Positions 1-6,939 of a stretch of 64,000 nucleotides of DNA are shown piece after piece. Numbering within the stretch: position 1 is the stretch's first letter; every line of letters begins with the position of its first letter. Source of the DNA: CALLVY01 sp937899855 (GTDB lineage: Bacteria; Bacteroidota; Bacteroidia; Chitinophagales; Saprospiraceae). The stretch is taken from the NCBI GenBank assembly GCA_039820405.1, contig JBCBQC010000026.1, forward strand, positions 1 through 64,000, in the 5' to 3' direction. The notes beneath the pieces were generated by a model. It was not told where the DNA came from and ran no database searches. It was given only the letters and a program-made list of their open reading frames with translations. A program made the position numbers and the translations under genes.

Positions 1-153
1 GGTAAGATGCTGAGAGTAATCGAAGGCGATTACGCAGCGGGTTACAACCAAGTGAGCGTCACGCGCACGGAGTTGGGTGCCAGCGGCGTACTGTACTACC
101 AAGTAGATACGGCCAACGATTCGGCTACGATGAAGATGATTATTGTAGAGTAA
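1..153 (+). CDS. C-terminal end of a T9SS type A cargo protein (partial)
   Basis: Frame 1 is open from the window edge to a TAA at 151-153 and encodes the last 50 residues of a protein that starts outside the window. The tail has the pattern of a type A T9SS sorting domain: a stretch with AAGYNQVSV, then ELGASGVLYYQVDT, then a final SATMKMIIVE. In known cargo proteins this domain forms a small beta-sandwich recognised by the type IX secretion machinery, and it is removed when the cargo is released or anchored at the cell surface. The functional part of the protein is not visible, so only secretion route and surface or extracellular location can be inferred. A strong terminator lies about 70 bases downstream. 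Confidence 0.8.
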   Translation, partial: GKMLRVIEGDYAAGYNQVSVTRTELGASGVLYYQVDTANDSATMKMIIVE

Positions 154-223
154 TCTGTGATGATCTCAATGATACGACCTCGGAAGCCGATTTAAGAATG
201 CTTTAAAATCGGTTTTTGGGATG

Positions 224-263
224 GCCTCTCTCCGCGCGCTAGTTGGAGGGGGGCTTTTTTTTT
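224..263 (+). terminator. Intrinsic terminator of the T9SS cargo gene
   Basis: A 10 bp stem (224-233 pairing with 245-254, two G-U pairs) with an 11-base loop is followed by nine T residues at 255-263. It sits about 70 bases after the TAA at 151-153. The AT-rich lead-in and the CCTCTCT arm closely resemble the element at 994-1028. Confidence 0.8.
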
Positions 264-405
264 GCTTCGATTGTGATACTTTGCCCGTCACAGCAAAGAG
301 CGAAAGGGACTTGTTCTGACCGCGTGGAGAAAGGATTTTAGAGAGGATATCAGCTACTGCTACGCTATAAGAACATTTCTCTTTATACGGTTTTATTTAG
401 GATCG

Positions 406-429
406 CCCCGGACCTTGCTCCGGGGTTTT
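406..429 (+). terminator. Terminator-like hairpin with no visible upstream gene
   Basis: A perfect 7 bp GC-rich stem (406-412 with 419-425), a 6-base loop and four T residues at 426-429. No coding region precedes it after the terminator at 224-263, so it may end a short non-coding transcript. Confidence 0.5.
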
Positions 430-993
430 CTATTGTTGGTAAGCAATATTTTATAAAATGTAAATATTCCAATATGAATAAAATATTTGTTGATTTACCA
501 TTAAATGGGTATATAGACCTCGCTTATATAGCTTATATTTGTGATATAAATGTTGCAGATTTATTGATCTGTAGATACAAATTATATTTCCCATAACATC
601 GAAACCGAAGTGTATAAGATAAAAACCTTTTGTAGCTGAAACCATTTGGCACCGAGAGGACACATTATAATACCTGAACATACACCGAGCGTAATTTTCA
701 ATCCCACTTAATCAATACGCGCTCGACCTCTCAATCGGCCTTACATCCCCCCCGGAATTCGTGTACCGGCCGCATTCAATCAGCTTAACCTAGTTTGTAC
801 TTGCGTGACTCTTTGAAGTCCGCCGAAAGTGTATCCTTTTGCAGTAATTTGCTCGGGAATTCTCCTGCGGGTCATCGGCGAGTGTCCAAACACCAGAACG
901 ATCTTTCGACCATCCCCAGTGGGGAAGGCTGAACATATTATAGCCCCTCAACCGGGCTTCAAAAGAACTTTTTTTAAAACGGTTTTGGGATGA

Positions 994-1028
994 TCCCTCT
1001 CTGAGAAGTTAGAGAGGGACTTTTTTTT
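994..1028 (+). terminator. Terminator-like hairpin directly upstream of ruvX
   Basis: A perfect 9 bp stem (994-1002 with 1011-1019), an 8-base loop and eight T residues at 1021-1028. No gene is visible upstream for it to terminate. It would insulate ruvX, whose promoter begins about 12 bases further on. Confidence 0.7.
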
Positions 1029-1040
1029 AGCATAAATCGG

Positions 1041-1048
1041 TATCTTTG
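1041..1048 (+). promoter_or_regulatory. Bacteroidota -7 promoter element for ruvX
   Basis: TATCTTTG is a perfect match to TAnnTTTG. Transcription would start near 1055, so the GTG at 1053 lies at or before the start site. This favours the ATG at 1065 as the start of ruvX, with a very short leader. Confidence 0.65.
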
Positions 1049-1064
1049 CGCCGTGACCAGAATA

Positions 1065-1466
1065 ATGGCCATCGACTATGGCACCAAGCGGGTTGGGATC
1101 GCAGTAACGGATCCCTTGCAAATTATCGCTACCGGATTGACTACCGTGGCGACCAAGGATCTATTTACCTTTCTCCAGCAGTACCTGAGTGAGGAAGCCG
1201 TGTCCTGTATCGTAGTGGGAGAGCCCCTCGACCTCAATGGGCAACCCGCCGAAGTAGCCCCCGCCATCAAGACCTTTAAGGAGCGGTTGGGCAAGACTTT
1301 TCCCGATCTGCGGATCGAGAGCCAGGACGAGCGTTTTACCTCCGTCGATGCCAAGCGAATCATCCTACAAAGCGGTGCGAAGAAGAAAAAGCGCCGCGAT
1401 AAGGCACTGGTGGACAAAATCAGTGCGGTTTTGATTCTACAGGATTTTCTGGAACACCAACGCTAA
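1065..1466 (+). CDS. ruvX: RuvX/YqgF-family Holliday junction resolvase-like nuclease
   Basis: A 133-residue protein of the usual length for the YqgF/RuvX family, whose members have an RNase H-like fold and act on Holliday junctions and in 16S rRNA 5' processing. Visible hallmarks are the N-terminal MAIDYGTKRVGIAVTDP with the first catalytic Asp, VVGEPLDLNG in the middle, DERFTS, and a C-terminal KALVDKISAVLILQDFL with the last acidic residue. The ATG at 1065 is chosen over the in-frame GTG at 1053 because the promoter element at 1041-1048 places the transcript start at about 1055 and family members begin at this Met. def follows after 50 bases and is probably cotranscribed. Confidence 0.92.
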   Translation: MAIDYGTKRVGIAVTDPLQIIATGLTTVATKDLFTFLQQYLSEEAVSCIVVGEPLDLNGQPAEVAPAIKTFKERLGKTFPDLRIESQDERFTSVDAKRIILQSGAKKKKRRDKALVDKISAVLILQDFLEHQR

Positions 1467-1516
1467 GTCGCTGGCTTCGACCAGTCATTTGTACAACAAT
1501 AAGCTTTTGTGACCTT

Positions 1517-2077
1517 ATGATTTTGCCGATATACGCCTATGGCCAACCCGTACTGCGCAAAATGGGCGCCGACATCAACCCCGACTACCCCGATTTGCAG
1601 CAATTAATTGCGAACATGTGGGAAACCATGTACAACGCGCACGGCGTTGGGCTGGCTGCCCCACAGATTGGTTTGGCGATTCGCCTCTTTTTGGTGGACA
1701 CGGTCCAGATGATGGATAAGGGAAAAGAGGACGAAGGCATCAAGCAGGCCTTTATCAACGCCCACGTCGTTGAAACGGGTGGGGATCCCTGGCCCTACGA
1801 GGAGGGCTGTTTGAGTATTCCCGAGGTCCGCGCCGATGTCGAGCGCGCCGCACAGGTAAAACTCCGCTACCAAGATGAGAACTTTACGCCCCACGAAAAG
1901 ATTTTCACGGGTTTTAACGCCCGCGTCATCCTCCACGAATACGATCACATCGATGGCGTACTATTCACCGAGCACCTCAGCCCCCTCAAAAAGCGGTTGA
2001 TCAAGCGGCGTTTGGAGAACATCCGCAAGGGAAAAATTTCGAGTAATTACAAGATGAAGTTTCCGCGGATCAAGTAG
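1517..2077 (+). CDS. def: Peptide deformylase
   Basis: Removes the N-formyl group from nascent proteins in the cytoplasm. All three family motifs are present in this 186-residue protein: GVGLAAPQIG (about residues 43-52), EGCLSIP (96-102, metal ligand Cys98) and HEYDH (140-144, metal ligands His140 and His144 with catalytic Glu141). Length is normal. The gene lies 50 bases after ruvX on the same strand and has no clear promoter of its own, so the two probably form an operon. The next gene, rnhA, converges on it with only 20 bases between the stop codons. Confidence 0.96.
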   Translation: MILPIYAYGQPVLRKMGADINPDYPDLQQLIANMWETMYNAHGVGLAAPQIGLAIRLFLVDTVQMMDKGKEDEGIKQAFINAHVVETGGDPWPYEEGCLSIPEVRADVERAAQVKLRYQDENFTPHEKIFTGFNARVILHEYDHIDGVLFTEHLSPLKKRLIKRRLENIRKGKISSNYKMKFPRIK

Positions 2078-2097
2078 CGGCTCGCGCCAATCAGCGC

Positions 2098-2733
2098 TTA
2101 TTTTCGCCCAAAGTCGGCCGGAATTTCTCCCCACACTTTGGTTTCCCACTTGTGGATGGGGTTGCGAAAGCTGTTGTTTTTCAGCCAGCTGACTCCCCGG
2201 TTCATCAAATCAAAAAGGGGCGCATTGGCCCGGCTCCGTTTCAGTTTTGTCTTAACGACCTTTTGTTTGATCCAGCCCATCGCAATGCGCGAATCCGAGT
2301 AGATGGGATAATCCGGCTTGCCCTCCCGCTGGAGGAGTGCCAGCGCGTGTACCAGGGCCAGGAATTCGCCTACGTTGTTGGTCCCCATCTTCAACGGCCC
2401 CACCCGAAAAATTTCGTTCCCAGTTTGGGTGTCCACTCCCCGGTACTCCAGGTCGCCGGGGTTGCCACTACAGGCCGCATCCACGGACCAACTGTCCCAG
2501 ATAATGGCCTGGCGGGCCGCCTCACTGATCACGGGCTTGGTGCCCTTGTTTTTGTTGAAAAAATCGAGGGGATTGCCTCCGTAGGCTTGCTCGGCTTCCT
2601 CCCGGCTACCAAAGGACTTGTATTTTGCGTTCGGATAGCCCTTGATTTGAAGCTGACAGGCGGTCCAGGAGTTGTAAATTCCCGGCGTGTTGCCTTCCCA
2701 GACGACGTAGTATTTCTGCTTTTTCTTTGCCAT
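2098..2733 (-). CDS. rnhA: Ribonuclease H1 with N-terminal viroplasmin domain
   Basis: A 211-residue RNase HI-type enzyme that cleaves RNA in RNA-DNA hybrids. Residues 1-55 form a caulimovirus viroplasmin-type hybrid-binding module (KYYVVWEGNTPGIYNSW, then KSFGSREEAEQAY). The catalytic domain follows, with the acidic residues in VDAACSGNPG, NNVGEFLAL, YSDSRIA and the terminal GEIPADFG. The start is the ATG at 2733. An in-frame TTG at 2742 overlaps the promoter -7 element at 2740-2747 and can be excluded. The promoter puts the transcript start at or within a base or two of the ATG, so the mRNA looks leaderless. It converges on def. Confidence 0.93.
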   Translation of the reverse strand: MAKKKQKYYVVWEGNTPGIYNSWTACQLQIKGYPNAKYKSFGSREEAEQAYGGNPLDFFNKNKGTKPVISEAARQAIIWDSWSVDAACSGNPGDLEYRGVDTQTGNEIFRVGPLKMGTNNVGEFLALVHALALLQREGKPDYPIYSDSRIAMGWIKQKVVKTKLKRSRANAPLFDLMNRGVSWLKNNSFRNPIHKWETKVWGEIPADFGRK

Positions 2734-2739
2734 TGGAAG

Positions 2740-2768
2740 CAAAGCTAATAAAATTTCACCCAGTCAAA
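2740..2768 (-). promoter_or_regulatory. Promoter of rnhA
   Basis: Read on the minus strand, TTTG (2765-2768) is followed after 17 bases by TAGCTTTG (2740-2747), a full match to the Bacteroidota -33/-7 promoter pattern. Transcription should begin at about 2733, which is the A of the start codon. Confidence 0.75.
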
Positions 2769-2921
2769 GGGCGCGTTCGTGTATTATAAGGTGTGTTCTA
2801 CACAATTCTCCCGGTGTAAACCGCCAAAGTTCTTTTTCCCCACATCTTTAGAGCGAGAATGATCTTTGCACCGGTACGGGTAATTGTCGGTCAGCGGTGC
2901 TGCTGATTGGGAATAAAGAGA

Positions 2922-2929
2922 TACCTTTG
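2922..2929 (+). promoter_or_regulatory. Bacteroidota -7 promoter element for tatD
   Basis: TACCTTTG matches TAnnTTTG exactly. It predicts a transcript start near 2936 and a leader of about 14 bases before the ATG at 2950. Confidence 0.65.
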
Positions 2930-2949
2930 TAAAGCTAAACACCACCACC

Positions 2950-3756
2950 ATGCTTTTGGTAGATACCCACGCTCACTTGTACGCCGAGCAGTTTGCGAAA
3001 GACCGGGACGAGATGATGGCTCGGGCCTTGGCTCAAGACGTCCGGCGCATCTGTTTGCCCAACATCGACCAACACTCCATTGAGGGGATGCTGGCGCTGG
3101 AGGCAGCCTATCCGGAGCACTGCTTTCCGATGATGGGGCTGCATCCTTGTTCGGTACGTGAAAACTACGAGGAGGAGCTCGCTGTGGTCCGGCAGTGGCT
3201 CGACCGCCGCTCGTTCTGCGCCGTCGGAGAAATCGGTATTGACCTGTATTGGGATCAGACTTTTTTCGAACAGCAGAAAGCCGCTTTTATCACTCAGTTG
3301 GAATGGGCCCTAGCCTTGGACTTGCCCATCGTCATTCATTCGCGGGAGGCCACCGATATAATCATCGACTTGCTGCGGGAGAGGCGGCGGGAAAAGCTCC
3401 GCGGTATTTTCCACTGTTTTGGTGGGACGGTAGCGCAGGGGCAGGCCATCATCGATCTGGGTTTTTACCTGGGGATCGGGGGCGTACTGACGTTTAAGAA
3501 GTCGGGACTGGATCAAACGCTGCGCGATTTGCCCGTCCAGCGTTTGGTACTGGAAACCGACGCTCCTTATTTGGCCCCTACGCCTTACCGAGGCAAGCGC
3601 AACGAAAGTGCTTACGTCAGTCGGGTAGCTCAAAAATTAGCCGAGGTCAAGGAGCTTGGACTGAGCGAGTTGGCGCAAATTACAACGGCCAATGCCATCG
3701 CCGTTTTTGGTGCCGCGACGCTTCACCTGGAAGGGGAGGGGAGTGGGGGCTCCTAG
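2950..3756 (+). CDS. tatD: TatD-family metal-dependent DNase
   Basis: A 268-residue TIM-barrel metallohydrolase of the TatD/YcfH family, cytoplasmic nucleases linked to DNA repair and turnover. Metal-site motifs are intact: DTHAHL (His7, His9), GEIGIDLYWDQ (Glu94), VIHSREA (His130), IFHCFGG (His155) and LETDAPYLAP (Asp204). The length is typical. It has its own promoter element at 2922-2929 and stands alone, with tRNA-Ser about 190 bases downstream. Whether it corresponds to the TatD or the YcfH/YabD subgroup cannot be settled by eye. Confidence 0.92.
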   Translation: MLLVDTHAHLYAEQFAKDRDEMMARALAQDVRRICLPNIDQHSIEGMLALEAAYPEHCFPMMGLHPCSVRENYEEELAVVRQWLDRRSFCAVGEIGIDLYWDQTFFEQQKAAFITQLEWALALDLPIVIHSREATDIIIDLLRERRREKLRGIFHCFGGTVAQGQAIIDLGFYLGIGGVLTFKKSGLDQTLRDLPVQRLVLETDAPYLAPTPYRGKRNESAYVSRVAQKLAEVKELGLSELAQITTANAIAVFGAATLHLEGEGSGGS

Positions 3757-3943
3757 ATCGTAGCGGACTTAGTGTAAGGTCGCCAATAAATATTACCTTT
3801 AGGGGGTATGATTCTTGAAAAAATTTTGAAATCTAACTTTTATTTACAATTTTTGTGACCATTGGGTTCTTCGAAGGGGCCCTTGGATTATGCGAGAAAA
3901 CGGGCTTTTTCCCTTCCGAAAAGGTCAAAAAATAAGCAAACAC

Positions 3944-4031
3944 GGAGAGTTGGCCGAGTGGTCGAAGGCGCACGCCTGGAAAGTGTGTAAACCCCAAAAG
4001 GGTTTCAAGGGTTCGAATCCCTTACTCTCCG
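3944..4031 (+). tRNA. tRNA-Ser (anticodon GGA)
   Basis: A complete 88-base class II tRNA. The acceptor stem pairs GGAGAGT (3944-3950) with ACTCTCC (4024-4030), with discriminator G4031. The anticodon stem-loop carries CTGGAAA, reading GGA, which decodes UCC and UCU. A long variable arm (around ACCCCAAAAGGGT) and the T-loop GGTTCGAATCC are present. CCA is not encoded. The class II variable arm and G73 fit serine. Confidence 0.97.
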
Positions 4032-4112
4032 CTCTTTTGTACTATCGGAAAAAAGTCTTACTATTTTTTAACTAATATTACTTTCTCAAACATTCGTAAA
4101 ACCTTATTGACT

Positions 4113-4832
4113 ATGCGGAAATTTATAGCACTCTTGCTGGTACTTGGGATTGGCATTTTCTCCGGCGCCACTGAACTTTTAGCGCAGGAAGCTTCCTCCT
4201 CCGGCTTCCAGATCCTCAAGGAAAAATTCATTGAAGGAGATTGGCGCTTTATGAGCTTCGTACTGGTGTGTTTGATCCTTGGCTTGGCCTTCTGCATCGA
4301 GCGGATCATCACGCTCAATATTGCCACCACCAACACCGACAAGCTGCTGGCTCGGATCGACGAGAGCCTCAAGGCGGGTGATGTAGATGGCGCCATGGAG
4401 GTTTGTAAGTCGACCCAAGGACCCACGGCCAGTGTATTGTACGAAGGCCTCAAGAATGCCCCAGCGGGCCCCGAGGCCGTTGAAAAAGCCATCGTTGCTT
4501 ACGGTGGGGTACAAATGGGACACCTCGAAAAAGGACTCGTTTGGATTTCGCTCTTTATCGCCATTGCCCCGATGCTCGGCTTTATGGGTACGGTAATCGG
4601 GATGATCCAGGCCTTTGACGACATCCAGAAAGCTGGTGACCTTTCGCCTTCCGTTGTAGCGGGTGGTATCAAGGTAGCCCTGCTGACGACCGTATTCGGT
4701 TTGATCTCGGCGATTATCCTGCAAATCTTCTACAATTACATCGTCTCCAAGATTGACGGCATTGTCAATAAGATGGAGGATGCTTCGATCGCTCTGGTCG
4801 ACGTGATGGCTACCAATAACGTTTTCAAATAA
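4113..4832 (+). CDS. exbB: ExbB/TolQ/MotA-family proton channel subunit
   Basis: A 239-residue inner-membrane protein of the MotA/TolQ/ExbB family, which with ExbD-type partners converts the proton gradient into work on TonB-like or surface systems. It has an N-terminal hydrophobic segment (4-18) that may act as signal peptide or first helix, then helices at about 46-64, 141-168 and 182-207. The family core motif APMLGFMGTVIGMIQAF lies at 152-168. The ATG at 4113 is preferred over an upstream TTG at 4107. It is the first gene of a four-gene operon with a small membrane protein and two ExbD proteins. No tonB is present here. Confidence 0.92.
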   Translation: MRKFIALLLVLGIGIFSGATELLAQEASSSGFQILKEKFIEGDWRFMSFVLVCLILGLAFCIERIITLNIATTNTDKLLARIDESLKAGDVDGAMEVCKSTQGPTASVLYEGLKNAPAGPEAVEKAIVAYGGVQMGHLEKGLVWISLFIAIAPMLGFMGTVIGMIQAFDDIQKAGDLSPSVVAGGIKVALLTTVFGLISAIILQIFYNYIVSKIDGIVNKMEDASIALVDVMATNNVFK

Positions 4833-4837
4833 AAACT

Positions 4838-4843
4838 CGGAGG
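4838..4843 (+). promoter_or_regulatory. Strong Shine-Dalgarno site before the second gene of the exb operon
   Basis: CGGAGG lies 7 bases before the ATG at 4851. Strong purine-rich ribosome sites are scarce in this window, as is usual for Bacteroidota, so this one stands out and may raise translation of the small membrane protein. Confidence 0.5.
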
Positions 4844-4850
4844 AACTAAT

Positions 4851-5321
4851 ATGTATAAATTTTTAGTACGTAACGGACAGTTGTTGGCCTTCGGGGTCGG
4901 AATTCTCTTCACGGTAATCTTCTTGGGAAGCGTGTTGGGAGGTCTGGACAGCTTCAACAGCCTGGCCGAAGAAGAGCAGTCCACCACCGGGATTTTTGAC
5001 TTCGGATTGGTGGCGGCCATCGCCCTGGCCATCCTTTGTGTGATCGCGCTGGTTTTGTTCGGTATCTACCACATCGTCACCGACTTGAAGAGCGCCCGTC
5101 AGGGGCTGATCGGTGCCGGCGCCTTGCTGGTTCTTTTCTTCATCGCTCGCGCCGCTGCACCCGCAGACACGGGCGATAACATTCAGAAATTGATGCAAGA
5201 ATTTTCGGTATCGGATGCCGCCAGCCAAAACATCAGCGGTGGCATCGCCTTTACGCTCATCCTGATGGGATTCGCCGCCGTAGCTTTCATCTTCTCTGAA
5301 ATTCGTAACTTCTTTAAATAA
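4851..5321 (+). CDS. Small four-helix membrane protein of the exb operon
   Basis: A 156-residue protein of unknown function. It has four predicted membrane helices at about 10-30, 50-74, 84-100 and 130-149, an acidic loop with EEEQ around 40-43, and a soluble stretch at 103-129. It sits between exbB and the first exbD with gaps of 18 and 6 bases and has its own strong ribosome site, so it is almost certainly made together with the ExbB/ExbD complex. My recollection is that Bacteroidota exb operons often carry such a protein. A role as accessory subunit or assembly factor is an inference from position only. Confidence 0.75.
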   Translation: MYKFLVRNGQLLAFGVGILFTVIFLGSVLGGLDSFNSLAEEEQSTTGIFDFGLVAAIALAILCVIALVLFGIYHIVTDLKSARQGLIGAGALLVLFFIARAAAPADTGDNIQKLMQEFSVSDAASQNISGGIAFTLILMGFAAVAFIFSEIRNFFK

Positions 5322-5327
5322 TTCGAC

Positions 5328-5885
5328 ATGGCAAGGAAAAGTAGCCGCGATAGGATGAAAAACGAGATCAATGCTGGCTCCATGGCCGATATTGCTTTCT
5401 TGCTCTTGATCTTCTTTCTCGTCACCACCCAGATCGTGGAAGACAAAGGGATCACCGTAAAACTTCCCCCCTGGTCGGAGGAAGAGGTGGACCCCACCCA
5501 ATTGAAAACCAGAAATGTCTTCTCTGTGCTGGTAAACGCCGATAACCAATTGTTGGTCCGCAAGGAACCCGCCGAACTAAACGACCTGCGCGAGCGGGCC
5601 AAGGAGTTCATCATGAACCCCAAGCGTCGGGAAGACCTGTCGGAGAAACCCACCAAGGCCATTATCTCTTTGAAGAACGATCGGGGAACCAATTACGAAA
5701 CCTACCTCCAGGTCTACAACGAACTCAAGGGCGCCTACGATGAGCTGTGGGAAGAAGAAGCACAGCGCAAGTACAATCGCCCCTATTCGGATGCCATGCC
5801 CCGACACATGAAGAAAGAAATCAAAGGTAGAATTCCGATGGTACTTTCCGAGGCCGAACCAACGACTTTCGGAGAGGAGCAATAA
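5328..5885 (+). CDS. exbD: ExbD/TolR-family protein (first copy)
   Basis: A 185-residue single-pass inner-membrane protein. A short basic cytoplasmic tail precedes one helix at about 21-34 that contains the family's essential Asp (Asp21, in GSMADIAFLLLIFF). A periplasmic domain of about 145 residues follows. ExbD-type proteins form the moving core inside the ExbB channel. Compared with classical ExbD of about 140 residues, this copy is longer, with insertions in the periplasmic part (the segment around EEVDPTQLKTRNVF and the region after YETYLQVYNELKGAYDEL). The gene begins 6 bases after its neighbour. Confidence 0.9.
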   Translation: MARKSSRDRMKNEINAGSMADIAFLLLIFFLVTTQIVEDKGITVKLPPWSEEEVDPTQLKTRNVFSVLVNADNQLLVRKEPAELNDLRERAKEFIMNPKRREDLSEKPTKAIISLKNDRGTNYETYLQVYNELKGAYDELWEEEAQRKYNRPYSDAMPRHMKKEIKGRIPMVLSEAEPTTFGEEQ

Positions 5886-5909
5886 CCATTGAATTAAAAT
5901 CGTAGCATT

Positions 5910-6377
5910 ATGTCAAAATTTCAGAAAAAAAGAGGGGCCTCTTCCCCGGAAGTGTCTACCGCCTCCCTGCCCGATATCATCTTTATGTTGCTGTTCTTCT
6001 TTATGGTGGTAACGGTACTGCGGGACTCCGAGCTCAAGCTCAACGTTCTCACGCCCAGCGCTACGCAATTGACGAAGCTACAGGAAAAATCTTTGGTGAA
6101 CTACCTCTACATCGGTAAGCCCAAGGAAAAGTATCAGGAAACCTACGGCACCTCCCCTCGCTTGCAGCTGGGAGATAAGTTTGCCACGGTGGCCGATATT
6201 CCCCTCTTCCTGGAAAAGCACAAAATCAAGGTGCCGGAAAACAAACGCAACAAGATTACCTCCTCCCTCCGTGTCGACGGCAAGGTGACGATGGGAATCG
6301 TACAAGATGTTAAAATCGCACTACGGAAAGCAAACCAACTAAAAGTAAACTATTCGGCCAAACCAAAGGCAGAATAA
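5910..6377 (+). CDS. exbD: ExbD/TolR-family protein (second copy)
   Basis: A 155-residue paralogue of the preceding ExbD, with the same plan: a basic N-terminal tail, a single helix at about 21-37 with the conserved Asp22 (STASLPDIIFMLLFFFMV), and a periplasmic domain that ends in VKIALRKANQLKVNYSAK. Two distinct ExbD genes behind one ExbB suggest a hetero-dimeric ExbD core, as proposed for other Bacteroidota with tandem exbD genes. It is the last gene of the operon and is followed directly by a bidirectional terminator. Confidence 0.9.
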   Translation: MSKFQKKRGASSPEVSTASLPDIIFMLLFFFMVVTVLRDSELKLNVLTPSATQLTKLQEKSLVNYLYIGKPKEKYQETYGTSPRLQLGDKFATVADIPLFLEKHKIKVPENKRNKITSSLRVDGKVTMGIVQDVKIALRKANQLKVNYSAKPKAE

Positions 6378-6395
6378 ATTTCCGCAAAATCATTT

Positions 6396-6428
6396 AAAAA
6401 GCCGTTCCCTACCGGAACGGCTTTTTTT
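6396..6428. terminator. Bidirectional terminator between exbD and the DUF4293 gene
   Basis: A perfect 8 bp stem (6401-6408 with 6414-6421) is flanked by five A residues on the left and seven T residues on the right. It can therefore end the exb operon on the plus strand and the convergent DUF4293 gene on the minus strand. Confidence 0.88.
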
Positions 6429-6442
6429 GTGTGACCCCACAA

Positions 6443-6883
6443 CTAGCGCAAGCGGTCCATCGAACGAACCGTCTTTTCATCTTTGCTGATGTAACGCAGG
6501 GCCAAGGCCCCAAAAATGGTAAATAAAATCGGGAGGAAAAGCCCCAGCTCGTCCTCGGGTTTGACGGCGCCCAAATTTTGGAAATCCTGCATAAATAGAA
6601 TCAGGGCCAGTACCAGTCCCACCACGTTGGCAATGATGGCCAGTCGTCCGACGAGGAGCTGGTTTTTGCGGTTGTTGAACAAAAAGATGCTGATCAAAGC
6701 CAAAGCTCCCGCCAAACAAAATAAAATGAGCAAAGCGATGTTATCCTGAAGGTTGTACGTCGCATCGGCAAAGAGCCCCGAGGCCTGGACGGCGCTGTCC
6801 GTACTCGCAAAGGGGAGGGCAAAAAGGCCAAAAGCGGCGGCCGCCGCCAGGAGTAGGAAAACGCTTTGGATCCGTTGAATCAT
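6443..6883 (-). CDS. DUF4293 family membrane protein
   Basis: A 146-residue integral membrane protein with four helices at about 7-25, 48-69, 79-98 and 113-131. The opening MIQRIQSVFLLLAA and the overall plan match the DUF4293 family, which I know only from Bacteroidota and which has no assigned function. The charged C-terminus (RYISKDEKTVRSMDRLR) is cytoplasmic by the positive-inside rule. It is transcribed alone from the promoter element at 6921-6928 and converges on the exb operon. Confidence 0.8.
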   Translation of the reverse strand: MIQRIQSVFLLLAAAAAFGLFALPFASTDSAVQASGLFADATYNLQDNIALLILFCLAGALALISIFLFNNRKNQLLVGRLAIIANVVGLVLALILFMQDFQNLGAVKPEDELGLFLPILFTIFGALALRYISKDEKTVRSMDRLR

Positions 6884-6920
6884 GAAAAAGTGATTTTTTC
6901 TGTGAAATAAATTACTTTCG

Positions 6921-6928
6921 CAAATATA
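6921..6928 (-). promoter_or_regulatory. Bacteroidota -7 promoter element for the DUF4293 gene
   Basis: On the minus strand the sequence reads TATATTTG, a perfect TAnnTTTG. It gives a leader of about 30 bases before the ATG at 6883. A weaker plus-strand match, TACTTTCG at 6913-6920, overlaps this divergent region and may serve the flavoenzyme gene. Confidence 0.6.
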
Positions 6929-6939
6929 GCAAACTTATC

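Larger units (their letters stand above)
154..1040. other. Gene-free block with three terminator-like hairpins and an AT-rich core
   Basis: I find no convincing gene in this stretch of almost 900 bases. Bases 430-700 are clearly more AT-rich than the surroundings and carry only a 76-codon minus-strand open frame (451-681) with no domain, promoter or ribosome site I can support. Three hairpins followed by T runs occur at 224-263, 406-429 and 994-1028. The first and third share their lead-in sequence, as if a terminator-bearing segment had been duplicated. Small RNAs ending at 429 and 1028 are possible but unproven. I looked for tmRNA, RNase P and SRP RNA signatures and saw none. Confidence 0.5.

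Noticed and set aside
451..681. 76-codon minus-strand ORF in the AT-rich block
   Set aside because: No ATG-proximal promoter or ribosome site, no recognisable domain, and a composition expected from random AT-rich sequence rich in Tyr, Ile and Asn.
700..1000. tmRNA, RNase P RNA or SRP RNA in the gene-free block
   Set aside because: None of the conserved core sequences of these RNAs could be found on either strand by eye.
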